Assembly (NCBI GenBank): GCA_038087015.1
Contig: JASBNA010000015.1
Location: 186,001-250,000, forward strand
Direction of reading: 5' to 3'
DNA: 64,000 nucleotides
Origin: Cerrena zonata
Lineage: Eukaryota; Basidiomycota; Agaricomycetes; Polyporales; Cerrenaceae
Part shown: piece by piece, positions 1-9,549 of the stretch
Position numbering within the stretch: position 1 is the stretch's first letter
Layout of the letters: the number at the start of each line of letters is the position of its first letter
Program-made: the position numbers and the translations under genes
The notes under the pieces: model-generated
Databases searched by the model: none
Seen by the model: the letters and a program-made list of their open reading frames with translations, nothing else
What the model was told of the DNA's origin: nothing

Positions 1-712
1 TATCCTGAGAAGAATTAACATGATAAGTATCATCATGATGACTAGTAGAATCATTGATAGTCTTATATAATAAGTTTTCTTCTTGTAAAACCCCATCACG
101 AACGTCTTGATCTCGTTCTTTACCGCCATTTAACCAATCAAAATAACTTTTCCTGGGGAACAAGATTTCAACCTCTTGTTCTGACAATTTTTTCATTCTA
201 GCATAGCATCCGCCTCTTCTTCTTCTTCTTCTTCTGCGTCTTCTACGTCTTGCAGCAGCTGCTGCAATGGCAGCATCGGTGGTTGAAGTAGAAGTATTTG
301 TTGTTAATTGACTAACTTGATTGAAATATAAATTATTGTTAATCCTTCTCTCTAAAATTTCACCTCTTATAAAATGATGCGCTCGAATATATTCAATTTG
401 TTCATGTAATTCATAATTTGTTGTGGAATTATTTGTTTGATTATTTGAATGATTATTCAAGTCACCATCACTTAAAAAATTAAATGGAATACTTCGATGG
501 GTTATTGGGTAAACATGTAAGCCATATTTAGAACGAATAAAATATCGAATAGTGAAAAAAATGAATAATAAAGCAATGAAAACCCCAACAGCTAATGCTA
601 AAAAGAATAATACTGTTGATGGAGTATTACCAACAAATGAAGTATTGGAATAGCTTGCGTCACTAGCGTCATCATTCGATGCTCTTACGCTAAGATAAAC
701 TTGACGGTCCAT
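1..712 (-). CDS. single-pass membrane protein with poly-Arg tract, C-terminus cut by window edge
   Basis: The frame opens at the ATG at 712-710 and stays open to the window edge, so only about 237 N-terminal residues are seen. A short polar N-terminus is followed by one hydrophobic segment at about residues 33-55 (VLFFLALAVGVFIALLFIFF), then an Asn/Thr-rich linker, an alanine run and a run of about twelve arginines. After that comes a conserved-looking stretch, RMKKLSEQEVEILFPRKSY followed by FDWLNGG. The layout suggests an endomembrane or plasma-membrane protein with a long soluble tail; the missing C-terminus may hold the defining domain. I do not recognise the family with confidence. Confidence 0.75.
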   Translation of the reverse strand, partial: MDRQVYLSVRASNDDASDASYSNTSFVGNTPSTVLFFLALAVGVFIALLFIFFTIRYFIRSKYGLHVYPITHRSIPFNFLSDGDLNNHSNNQTNNSTTNYELHEQIEYIRAHHFIRGEILERRINNNLYFNQVSQLTTNTSTSTTDAAIAAAAARRRRRRRRRRRRGGCYARMKKLSEQEVEILFPRKSYFDWLNGGKERDQDVRDGVLQEENLLYKTINDSTSHHDDTYHVNSSQD

Positions 713-1202
713 CTTAAAACGTATATACCAGATACCCAGGGTCAGACTTGTTGAAATGAACTAGCTATCTATTAAGGAGTAAATTCTGCTTCAGGGGCCT
801 ATATTTTGGTCCTTTTTTTTTTTTTTTTGTTAGCGATTTTGCCTTTTTTTTATTTTACTTTAGTTTTCCGTTCTTTTTTTTTTATATAATTTTTTTTTTT
901 TTTTGTTTTTTTCACCCGAAATCTACCTATTGAAGTAACTTTACGATAGTTAACAAAACTTATTGTTTAGATATTCTATTAGATGTTCTTCTAGATAATG
1001 CTATGAATTATTTTATGGTATTAGATAAGAGATAGCTTGCTCTTGGGGATATTTTATGTCTCCAACAATAAAAGGCCTGCAGGGAAAAAGCACTACAATA
1101 TAATCAACAGTAAAAGCAGAATCTTGATAAATCAAAAATATTTATATAATAGAAACAAAAGTAATAATAAAAAAACAGCTATTTAACTACTTTTTAATCA
1201 AC
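713..1202. other. intergenic region with T-rich tracts
   Basis: This gap lies between the start of the membrane-protein gene and the stop codon of eIF5A. Several poly-T runs lie at about 810-905. I see no gene in it. Confidence 0.6.
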
Positions 1203-1902
1203 TTAAGATTGAGGAGCTGGTTTACAAGAAATGGCAGCTTCTTCACCCATAGCAGAGATAATGGTGACTAATAAATCTTTACCATCATCAAAACCAGATT
1301 GAATATCTTCACCCAAATCACCATCTGGAACTTTGACATCATCTTTGGTGTCACCATCAGCGGTCATTAAAGATAAAAATCCATCATCGATATCAATTAA
1401 TTGATATTCTTGTCTAGAAACATTTGGAACTTCCATATTGTGGGTAGATGGGGATAAATCTTCTAATTTTTTACCAGTGAAGATATCAATGGCGACTAAA
1501 TGGACTTTAGCGTGACCGTGCTTACCAGTTTTAGAGGTAGACATATCGACAATTTTACATGGTCTGTTCTTGATAACAACGTGACCGTTCTTTCTCAAAG
1601 CAGAACATTGCATTGGGTAAGTTAAAGCGGCACCAGCATCAGCGGTTTCGAAAGTGTGCTAGAATAAGTTAGTATCAGTTCGTAAATAACAAAAAGTGGA
1701 TATATATATCCACTTTTTATGTGGAGATGGCAATCGAAAAAAATTTTGTTGTCGTTCGTCGATGAAAAATTCGATCCCATCAACGTACAACAAAATCTTT
1801 TCCAATCCCTGGTCCTAAAAATCAATCGATCCAAGTATACTGAGTTGCTATACACAATCTACCAGGATCACTCATGAATTCACATACATCTTCTTCAGCC
1901 AT
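1203..1902 (-). CDS. TIF51A: translation factor eIF5A, two exons
   Basis: This is hypusine-containing eIF5A, which promotes peptide-bond formation at stalling sequences and termination. Exon 1 is 1902-1888 (MAEED) and exon 2 is 1658-1203; joined they give 156 residues, as expected for yeast. The hypusine loop [11 protein letters not shown] is present, with the modified lysine at residue 51. The first domain is SH3-like and the C-terminal domain OB-like, ending [13 protein letters not shown]. Exon 1 ends on a codon boundary and exon 2 continues [10 protein letters not shown], matching the usual eIF5A N-terminus. S. cerevisiae calls the paralogs HYP2/TIF51A and ANB1. Identity is very secure; the intron is inferred from splice signals and protein continuity. 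Confidence 0.96.
1659..1887 (-). other. spliceosomal intron of eIF5A
   Basis: The 229-nt intron begins GTATGT right after codon 5. It has the exact yeast branch-point TACTAAC at 1674-1668 and ends TTCTAG at 1659, so the branch point is only about 10 nt from the acceptor. It contains a perfect 28-nt palindrome and a second stem-forming pair (listed separately). Confidence 0.93.
1691..1718. repeat. perfect 28-nt palindrome inside the eIF5A intron
   Basis: The 14-nt arm AAAAAGTGGATATA is followed directly by its exact reverse complement. In the pre-mRNA this would form a 14-bp hairpin just upstream of the branch point. A second stem pairs 1743-1752 (ATTTTGTTGT) with 1787-1796 (ACAACAAAAT), extendable inward with a bulge and G-U pairs. 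Confidence 0.85.
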
Positions 1903-2649
1903 TTTAGAATATATTAATGATTAATGGAGTATTAAAAGAAAGAAAAGACTAGAAGGGAAAGAAGAGTTTTTAAGTAATTTTTTTTTTTCGCTCTTTCGCT
2001 TTTCTCAGTCTCTTCTCATTTTTTTTTTTTTTTTTTTGTATTTTTTTTTTTGTATTTTTTTTTTGTTTTTTTGGCTCTTCGTTGACTTTTTTCATTGCAC
2101 AAAGAACAAACATCCAATCATTCCTTTTGCCTCTGCTACTTACTCCCTGCGCTTCTCATTGGCGGGTTCAATTGCATCCGCTGGTGTCGTTGTTCTCTTG
2201 TTCGTTCACTGGTGTGGACGTCCTATTCAGCAGCGGTGGTCTACGACTGGCGGTCCTGCGAAGGGCAAAGGGTAATTAACAGCATGCTTTTGCGGTGGTG
2301 TGTAGGGTAAATATGAGCACGCAGAGGGGGGTGTTTTCGTACCCGCACAATTCGGTTTGGCACACGACGACTCGCTCCCAGCGACATTCGGTGGGCGCAC
2401 GCCGTTCTCTGGGTTGCCTCCCCGGTAAGGTTACCCGGCGCCCCATCTGGACTACATGTGAACGGCTACTAGTTTTTGCAACTATAAGTAAACTATTTGA
2501 TTAATTTAGAGGTAGAATTAAAACACTTTATACATAGCTATTAACCTGTGGAGTGAATAACAAGATTCACGGTGATACCTTTTTTGTTTTTTTTTTCTTT
2601 TTTACTTGGTTAAAAAGTACCCTTTATGTAGTTGCACTGCAACTTTTGA
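1903..2649. promoter_or_regulatory. eIF5A upstream region with T-tracts and a GC-rich block
   Basis: This is the only space upstream of eIF5A, so it must hold its promoter. T-rich tracts lie at about 1980-2070. A GC-rich block at about 2310-2460 contains GGTAAGGTTACC-type partial inverted repeats. I see no convincing gene; short frames here look random. Confidence 0.5.
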
Positions 2650-3975
2650 TTAGCCTTCAACTGATGCAGCTACAGGAACATCATTTGTATTCAGTATAGG
2701 ACTTTGTTCGATTAGATTACCGTTATCTATTCTTTTTTTAGGAGTACCGTTTGTTTCAACTGCTGATATTTCCAGTTCATCAGGAGGTTGACTACTTAAT
2801 CTTGAATTATTATTTTTTTGTAAATCAATATCATTTTTGGTATCCAAGGAAGAGTTATTTGATTTAACCATTTTTTCTAACTTCAAAGCATCGATTAAAG
2901 AGTTCCATTTATTTAATAATTCTTCACATTTTTCATGTAATTTAAAACTATCGGGATATTCTAATTCTTCATCTTTCAAAATACATTTTAATACTTTATG
3001 AATCTTGGTTTGTTTTAATAATTCAATGTTTACTGGGAATTCAACAAGTCGATGTAGTATTAATCTAGCCACTGATAATTCGTCAATACTTGGAGGGGGG
3101 AATTGTTTTAAATTAGTTGGGGTAACCGGTTGGTTTCTTTGGATCAATGATCTTTGTAATTTGATTCGACAGAGCCATAATTGATGCTGTTTTTCTTCTT
3201 CGGTCAACAGTTTTGCACTTGATCCGGTGATGGTTTTTGATTTATTAGAAGAGGAGGAGGAGGAGGATGTGGATGGCGTGGAAACACTTCTTCGGTGTCC
3301 GTTAGTACGTTTGGTCGGGGGTTCTTCTTCATGTTCACTTTTTATTCTTTTCCCGTTGGAATTGCCATTAGATGGTCTGCTAGTGATTTTTTGATTTGAT
3401 TCATCTTCGTCATCGGCTTCCGATACTTTTTCCTCTCTTTTTATATTTTTCCGCTTGGGCCTTATTTTATTGACGTCGGTTTCCTCCTTTACTTCTTCTG
3501 CTTCATCTTCTTCGTCTTCTTCATCTCCATCTTCGTTTTTCACTTCCTCGTCATCTTCTTCGTCTTCGTCGTCTTCGTCCTTGGCTATTTCATCGCCGTT
3601 ATTTCTTTTATCGAGTTGATCCATGAAATCATCAAATTCCAATCCTTTGGTGGCTAATAAAGCATCGGTGACATGATTGGTACGGCCGCTTTTTGATTTT
3701 TGTTTTGATTTTTTCATATCGGGGACTTTTTCTAATTTTTTATCCAATTTTTCAATGGTTAAAGCTTCTAAATTTTTTTCGTTCATCCAATTATAATCGC
3801 CATCCGGTATGAATATTACACAGAATTCGGTTGATTTCTTTTTAACCTTCATGATACTTGATGGAATCAAATCTGGAGGCATTATAAATGACGGCCAGGC
3901 TGGGAATCCAGCCATTTTAGCCAATACAAGGTCTTTATAATTGAATTTACTTTTGGATGTTCTTTTTGGAGGCAT
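2650..3975 (-). CDS. PWWP-domain chromatin protein, Ioc4-like
   Basis: The 441-residue protein starts with a basic tail and a PWWP domain at about residues 10-75 (DLVLAKMAGFPAWPSFIMPP), a fold that reads methylated histone H3K36. Acidic and basic low-complexity linkers with Ser runs follow. A helical region at about 255-365 (HQLWLCRIKLQRSL to EELLNKWNSLI) resembles the TFIIS N-terminal/LEDGF-type domain. In S. cerevisiae Ioc4 is the PWWP subunit of the Isw1b remodeller and Pdp3 the PWWP subunit of NuA3b. The LIPSSIMKVK stretch after the PWWP core looks closer to Ioc4. Nuclear localisation is expected. Domain call is strong; ortholog choice is moderate. Confidence 0.85.
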   Translation of the reverse strand: MPPKRTSKSKFNYKDLVLAKMAGFPAWPSFIMPPDLIPSSIMKVKKKSTEFCVIFIPDGDYNWMNEKNLEALTIEKLDKKLEKVPDMKKSKQKSKSGRTNHVTDALLATKGLEFDDFMDQLDKRNNGDEIAKDEDDEDEEDDEEVKNEDGDEEDEEDEAEEVKEETDVNKIRPKRKNIKREEKVSEADDEDESNQKITSRPSNGNSNGKRIKSEHEEEPPTKRTNGHRRSVSTPSTSSSSSSSNKSKTITGSSAKLLTEEEKQHQLWLCRIKLQRSLIQRNQPVTPTNLKQFPPPSIDELSVARLILHRLVEFPVNIELLKQTKIHKVLKCILKDEELEYPDSFKLHEKCEELLNKWNSLIDALKLEKMVKSNNSSLDTKNDIDLQKNNNSRLSSQPPDELEISAVETNGTPKKRIDNGNLIEQSPILNTNDVPVAASVEG

Positions 3976-4270
3976 TACGCGTTCTTCTTATATCAAATAA
4001 ACATTAATACCAAGTATTATTAAGAATCCAATTGGAAATGGTAAATGAGCGGTTAATAAATGGGAACAAAGGGGGATGGTGCTAAAACTATAATTAATCA
4101 CGATAGACCAGCGTAATAAAGGGGAAAGAGCCTGGGAAAAGCCAAAGAATATGACCAGTAAGGTGTAGGTGGATTGATTGATTGATTGAATGAGTGTGAT
4201 ACGATAGTGGAAGAAAGAGAAGTAATGATTGAGTTGGAATTCTGAAAAGGAAAACAACAGAAAAAATCAA

Positions 4271-4360
4271 AAAAAAAGCACTTAAAACAAAAAAAAGCAC
4301 TTAAAACAAAAAAAAAGCACTTAAAACAAAAAAAAAAGCACTTAAAACAAAAAAAAAAAT
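4271..4360. repeat. tandem repeat, about 20-bp unit, four copies
   Basis: The core GCACTTAAAAC is separated by A-runs and starts at 4278, 4297, 4317 and 4338. The spacing grows by one base each time (19, 20, 21) because the A-run lengthens. A degenerate fifth copy lies near 4375. Confidence 0.85.
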
Positions 4361-5090
4361 AAAATAAAAAAGAAAAGCACCTAAAAAAAAAAACACTAAC
4401 AAAAACACTACAAAGCACTCAACACTACGAGAATTACAATACTAGCAGATTACAATACAAAATACAGTCCTAACAAAATACAATCCACTGGCAAAATATT
4501 TACCCTAACAAAGTATAATAGTATAACAACCAATAAAGAAAATTACCAGTGAAATTGGTAGAAATACAAAGACCAATAGCAAAGTTAATAGCATCACCAT
4601 CATTCCGCCTTTCTCCTACTATTTTCTTTTCTCTTCTTTTGTTCTTTTGTTATTACTGTCAACTTTGTGTGCAGGGGACATTCATACAAACAGCAATGCT
4701 TTGAACCCCATATACAGTTATGTTGCAAATTGTCTTCCAACGATCTCCAGGTCCTGGTTCAATTGGCATCTGACCGTTGGTGGTTGAACGGCTGCAATGT
4801 CCCGAAGTCCACCTCCGTACATTTATCGTCCACGGTACTTTCAATCTGGCGATGGGGGAAATGCTTGATGTGCGGTGTCTGGGTGTTCTGGGTGTTTTGT
4901 GAGCACGTGATGCTCATAAAATTGCAACCATTCGGTCTTCCATCCATATACATTTATAATACGTTTTGTAGATACATTTATATGTGTAAGCCCATGGGAC
5001 TGGCTGCTGGTCGTTGCTTAGTTGAAAGTGCAAGTGAAGCAGTGGCAATTATGTATGTGCTGTAACTGTATAATTAGTAGTCTAATTATA

Positions 5091-5195
5091 CAGGGTACTG
5101 TTTATGGTACTGTTTATACATGGTACTGTTTATTGGTACTGTTTATACATGGTATTGTTTATACAGTAGTGTACTGTTTAGTATACTTATGTAAA
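5091..5195. repeat. imperfect tandem repeat of GGTACTGTTTATACAT
   Basis: Five to six units of TGGTACTGTTTAT(ACA), with substitutions and length changes, run from about 5091 to 5195. No coding role is visible. Confidence 0.75.
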
Positions 5196-5399
5196 TCAAT
5201 AGTAGAGCATAATGTGAAAGTATGGTTTAACTGTTTGTGACGTGGTTGGATTTGTTTGTTCTTTGTACTTTCCATGTTTTGTAGAGATTTAGCTTTTTTT
5301 TTGCATTTTCATAAAATTACAACTTTTTGTTTTATATTGAGAGCACTAGTGCTGGGATTACTAGATGACCATTAAATGTTGTAGCCATAGTATATGAAT

Positions 5400-5520
5400 G
5401 TGGTTATGTATATGTAGTTATAGTCATGTAGTTATACTACATGTAGTTATAGTCATGTAGTTATAGCACATGAAGTTGTAGCACATGAAGCTGTAGCACA
5501 TGTAGTTGTAGTATTAGTTG
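5400..5520. repeat. imperfect tandem repeat of CATGTAGTTATAG
   Basis: About eight units related to CATGTAGTTATAG and CACATGAAGTTGTAG follow one another. No gene is visible here; the stretch lies upstream of the gene starting at 5836. Confidence 0.75.
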
Positions 5521-5835
5521 TAGTACAAGTAGTTATGGTGTTGGTTATAATTATAGGATAAGGGTGCTTTCACTTTCAATAAGGACAAACCCTCTAAGCA
5601 ACCCTCCAGCCTTATCAGCCGTATCACTTTGTAGCCAACCGTGACAGGTATGTGAATAGCCAAAAATCTCACTGACGACAAAATCACTCACTCACAAAAA
5701 ATTTACCAGAAAACAAGGAAATGGCCTTTTTTTACAACCTTAACTTGAGAAAACTTTATTGGAAACCATTTTTCAACCAACTTGACTAAGGTTCAAACCT
5801 CTTATTTTCTTGGTGGTTTGCAAAATTCTTCCATA

Positions 5836-8139
5836 ATGGATCCTTCGTCTTTGAAAAAACCCTCGGATATGAATTTACCAACTCCAGAAACTTTGGCTGC
5901 TGTATTCAATATTAACCACGATAAAAATTTGACTAACGATATTAAAAGAAGAAAATTAAATAATTCATTATCAGTTCCTAGAACTAATCAAAATAGTAAT
6001 GAATTTTCTATTGAAGCTTCAATACCAGCACCTTTTTTACCACCGTTCCCATATTCAAATTTGAAAAATTCTTTTGCGGCTTCTTCATTACCTCCAACTC
6101 ATAATAACGTTCCTTCTTCGATAATTCCGGTGATTGAATCTCCCTTAAGAGTGAAGGACTTCTATAGTGACGTTGAAACCAACTTGGATGACCCAAACGT
6201 TTCTAATCAATTAAAATATATCATTAATCGATTTCCTCCTCCAATTGCTCCAGTAAATCATTTCGACCCAAGTGACGATGAAGAAGAATACGAAGATGAA
6301 GAAGATGATGCTACCAACGATGGGGTTTCCATTCCCTTCATTTATCCACCTCCTCCAGTCATTGATCAAATATCCCCTCCGCTCCCATTACCGTTTCCCC
6401 CACCAAATTATATGCCATATTTACTAAATACCGATAGATCTACTTTAACTCCTTCAGAAGTATTCAATAAATTCTTAAAAGCTTCTAATAAACTACCAAG
6501 AATCGATATGGTGGTGGCAAGTGCCGCTGGCTCATTATTTGATATGAAAAATCAAGCTAATTTAGAAGGTTTCTCAATAAAAGATTATGAAGATTATATT
6601 TCAAAATATGGTAAACCTCTAATTCAACAAAAGAAAAAGGCTAAAAGAGGTAGAAAACCGAAAAACAAATTGAATGAGTCTCAAATAATCCAACCTTCCG
6701 ATTATGAAGAAGAAGAAGAAGAGGAGGAAGAAGAAGAAGACGAAGAAGATATACATGATATGTCGAATAAAGAAGATTTACAAGATTATATCGATTATGC
6801 TCTGAATATTGATACCACTAATGCTTATGATAATTATGATGATGAAAATCCCCAAATAAGTAATAATAACGTTGTTATTGATTTAAAACCTCGAATTAAA
6901 ATCAATTATAAATCAACTAAAAATGGATTGATCGTACCTAGAGGTTCAAAATTTCTAAATCCAGCAGAATTTGACACCAATGATGGTGATTCTTACGATA
7001 TAAACTCTTCAAATTTACTAACCGGTTTATACAATAAAGATTTAATATTAGCTAATGGTACTAATAAAGAGAAAAGAAGAAATGAGTTGAAAAAGTCCCT
7101 TAATAAATTAACTAACTTGAATGATGATCAACGTTATAAACTATATATCAATAAGAAAAATCAATTATTGGAAAAATTAAATAATTTAAAGAATTCTAAA
7201 ATTCATTTTGATGATGAAAAAACTTCAATTAAAGATGATGAATTATCAAATATAATCAATGACTTACAAAGTAAAAGGAATTTGGAACTACTAAGATTGA
7301 AAATACATTCAAATTATGAATTATTGAAAAGCTCAATGACATTCTATGAAGACTCAAATAAGTATTATAAAAAAATGAATAATTTATCGATCAATAAATT
7401 ATCAAAATTGAAAAATTTCTTCGAATTTCAAAAATCTACTTTTGAAGAAATATTAAATAAATCAAATGATTATTTTGATATTAAATCAAAGGATAGCTCC
7501 AAACTTTTCAATGGGATTTCAAAACTTGACTACAATAATCAAATTAGATCACTAATGAAAGATATCTTGAATAACGAATCTCAATCAACTTCCATTTCTC
7601 ATACTCCTTTAGCAACTTCTATTGATAATACTTCTTCATCAACTTCATTGGATTTATTGATGCATGATTTCATGCCTCTTATAACTTCGGAAGAATTTGA
7701 TTTAATCACCGGTGATTTACCGCTGAAATTGAAATCTTCTTCGTCTTCATCAACTTCAAAAGATTCCGCCGCTAATAAACTGAAATCAAATATGAATATT
7801 AAACATCAAATTTTCCAAAGCCCCCTTTATGATAAAACTTCGGGTTCTGATACTAATGGTAATATCAGTTTTACTAGTATGAGTAATGGGAATGCCAGTG
7901 ATAGTGGTGGCTCTTCAACTACTACCCCAGCTAAAAGAAGACCTGGTCGTCGGGCTGGTACTAATTCTAATTCTAATTCTAACGATAAGGATGATGATCC
8001 CGATAAACAACATACTGAAGCAGCGCTTTTAGCTAAAATCATGAAACAGTTTTCAGGTCCCGCTGCTGCTAAAAATGATGAATTGAATGAAGACTTAAAT
8101 ATGATGGGGGTTAAAACTAGATGGCCAGTTGGTAAGTAG
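5836..8139 (+). CDS. AT-hook-containing nuclear protein of unknown function
   Basis: The 767-residue protein is read from the first ATG in the frame (5836); the open frame extends 18 codons upstream without an ATG. It has a proline-rich N-terminal third, an acidic block (DDEEEYEDEEDD), and a conserved-looking segment LPRIDMVVASAAGSLFDMKN followed by an AT-hook-like KKAKRGRKPKNK. A long acidic run comes next, then a predicted helical region NELKKSLNKLTNLNDDQRYK through KLKNFFEFQKSTFEEIL. The tail has a second basic RRPGRRAG and ends NMMGVKTRWPVGK. This composition fits a chromatin or transcription factor subunit. I do not recognise the family. Confidence 0.85.
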   Translation: MDPSSLKKPSDMNLPTPETLAAVFNINHDKNLTNDIKRRKLNNSLSVPRTNQNSNEFSIEASIPAPFLPPFPYSNLKNSFAASSLPPTHNNVPSSIIPVIESPLRVKDFYSDVETNLDDPNVSNQLKYIINRFPPPIAPVNHFDPSDDEEEYEDEEDDATNDGVSIPFIYPPPPVIDQISPPLPLPFPPPNYMPYLLNTDRSTLTPSEVFNKFLKASNKLPRIDMVVASAAGSLFDMKNQANLEGFSIKDYEDYISKYGKPLIQQKKKAKRGRKPKNKLNESQIIQPSDYEEEEEEEEEEEDEEDIHDMSNKEDLQDYIDYALNIDTTNAYDNYDDENPQISNNNVVIDLKPRIKINYKSTKNGLIVPRGSKFLNPAEFDTNDGDSYDINSSNLLTGLYNKDLILANGTNKEKRRNELKKSLNKLTNLNDDQRYKLYINKKNQLLEKLNNLKNSKIHFDDEKTSIKDDELSNIINDLQSKRNLELLRLKIHSNYELLKSSMTFYEDSNKYYKKMNNLSINKLSKLKNFFEFQKSTFEEILNKSNDYFDIKSKDSSKLFNGISKLDYNNQIRSLMKDILNNESQSTSISHTPLATSIDNTSSSTSLDLLMHDFMPLITSEEFDLITGDLPLKLKSSSSSSTSKDSAANKLKSNMNIKHQIFQSPLYDKTSGSDTNGNISFTSMSNGNASDSGGSSTTTPAKRRPGRRAGTNSNSNSNDKDDDPDKQHTEAALLAKIMKQFSGPAAAKNDELNEDLNMMGVKTRWPVGK

Positions 8140-8495
8140 ATCATATATCATATGTATATATACGGAGATCAATTGGGTAAAGCCGCGTAGTTACCGTTTT
8201 CTGTTATCGCGAAATCTATACAGGATGCGGAACAACTTGTTTATATTGAAAATTGCTAAAAAGAATAGTGTTACAGTATACGTAAACATATAATATATGG
8301 AAAAAAAATAAAGACAGTCAAAGAGGTAATAGCATGATTAGTTATTAAAACAAAAGATAGTAAAAGGGGAGGAGGAGAACAAAAAAAAAAAAAAATAGAA
8401 GCAGAACAATGCTATATAAGAAATAGAACAACGTAATTTAAAGTTAATATAAAGAGAGAATAAGAGAGGATAGAAAGAATATTTAAATGATTGGA
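8140..8495. other. intergenic space between convergent genes
   Basis: The AT-rich 3'-3' space holds A-runs and a short TATATATAC tract. I see no gene. Confidence 0.6.
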
Positions 8496-9549
8496 TTAAA
8501 AATCATTTTCGAATTGGGAATAAATGGCAATAACAACACTGAATAAACCAATGACTATTGGGAAATTACCTAAACCATCAGCGAATTTACCATAAAGACC
8601 TAATTGAATTAAGAAATGATTTTTTAAAGCATTGAAAATACCCGAATAACTACTTAAAGTAGTTAAAGTACTTGAATTTTTAATAACGAAAAAGAAAATA
8701 ATAACTTTTGATAAAGCAAAAACAAGTGGATCATATTCGTAAATTCTAGTAATGATTTCATCAGTTTCATCTCGAATTCATCATCTTCATCATCAGAATC
8801 AGATAAACCTCCAATAACGATACTTCTTCTAGTGAAGTTTACGTAATAAGAAATCAATAAGGGTAAAGCAACAGCATAAACCCCCCAATTGAAAAAGACC
8901 GAAGCAATATCAAAATCCCATAAAGCGGTAAAATCCGGAATTTCATAATCTAAATCATTTAAAATATCAAAATTATCTTTAAAAACTTGATGAATTGAGT
9001 CATTATTTTTAATTGGACTAATGGCACATAAGTATAGAAAAAGTAGAAAACTTCAAAAACCAATTCAGCGTAATTAATAGTAACAGTACTAGATAATTTT
9101 TCTCTTAATTCATCGCTATATTCAAGTGCGGTAATACCAACTGAATCAGTAAAGTCATAAATTTTATCCTTTGTTTCTTCAACAAATTCAATGATTGGGT
9201 CAATAATTTTTGATTTCAAATCAATTGGTGGGGGGCCATTGTAATCTGGATCAGCTGAATCATCTTCATCAGCTTCTTCATCATCTTCATCAGCTTCTGC
9301 TTCCTCAGTATCAACTTCTTCTGCATCAGATGCTTCATCAACCAAGGTTTGTTGTTCAGAATTGGTGGAATCCTGGTGTTTCTGTTCAATTGCTTTGATG
9401 GTTTCCACAGCTTGGGTTGGATTTTGTTCAATATAGTTAGAAATTTTTTCAATTAAAATTTTTTTAGTATCTTTACTAACAACATGAATACCAACTTTAC
9501 GAGCAACACTGGTTAAATCAGCTTTTTTGAAATTATTTAAGTCAGACAT
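8496..9549 (-). CDS. SAP-like domain protein with several membrane segments, two frame breaks
   Basis: The ATG at 9549 begins MSDLNNFKKADLTSVARK, a SAP/HeH-like helix-extended-helix that ends near residue 40. An acidic linker, an amphipathic stretch (DPIIEFVEETKDKIYDF) and about four hydrophobic segments follow (near VFEVFYFF, VYAVALPLLISYY, LSKVIIFFFVI and FPIVIGLFSVVIAIY). The frame breaks at about 9008-9042 (probably one T missing in a T5 run) and at about 8763-8770 (one base missing). Reading across both gives about 350 residues ending YSQFENDF. A SAP-like N-terminus plus membrane segments recalls inner-nuclear-membrane or ER proteins, but that is inference. Confidence 0.75.

Larger units (their letters stand above)
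3976..5835. other. 1.9-kb intergenic region with three sets of tandem repeats
   Basis: The region separates two divergently transcribed genes. It holds the repeats listed below, a GAGCA-CGTGA-TGCTC inverted repeat around CACGTG at 4904-4909, and a hydrophobic minus-strand frame at 3988-4257 that may belong to an unannotated spliced gene (see findings). No gene can be called with confidence. Confidence 0.5.

Noticed and set aside
4667..5065. 132-residue plus-strand ORF
   Set aside because: Cys/Trp-rich random-looking sequence without domain, poor codon use and repeats downstream; looks like chance.
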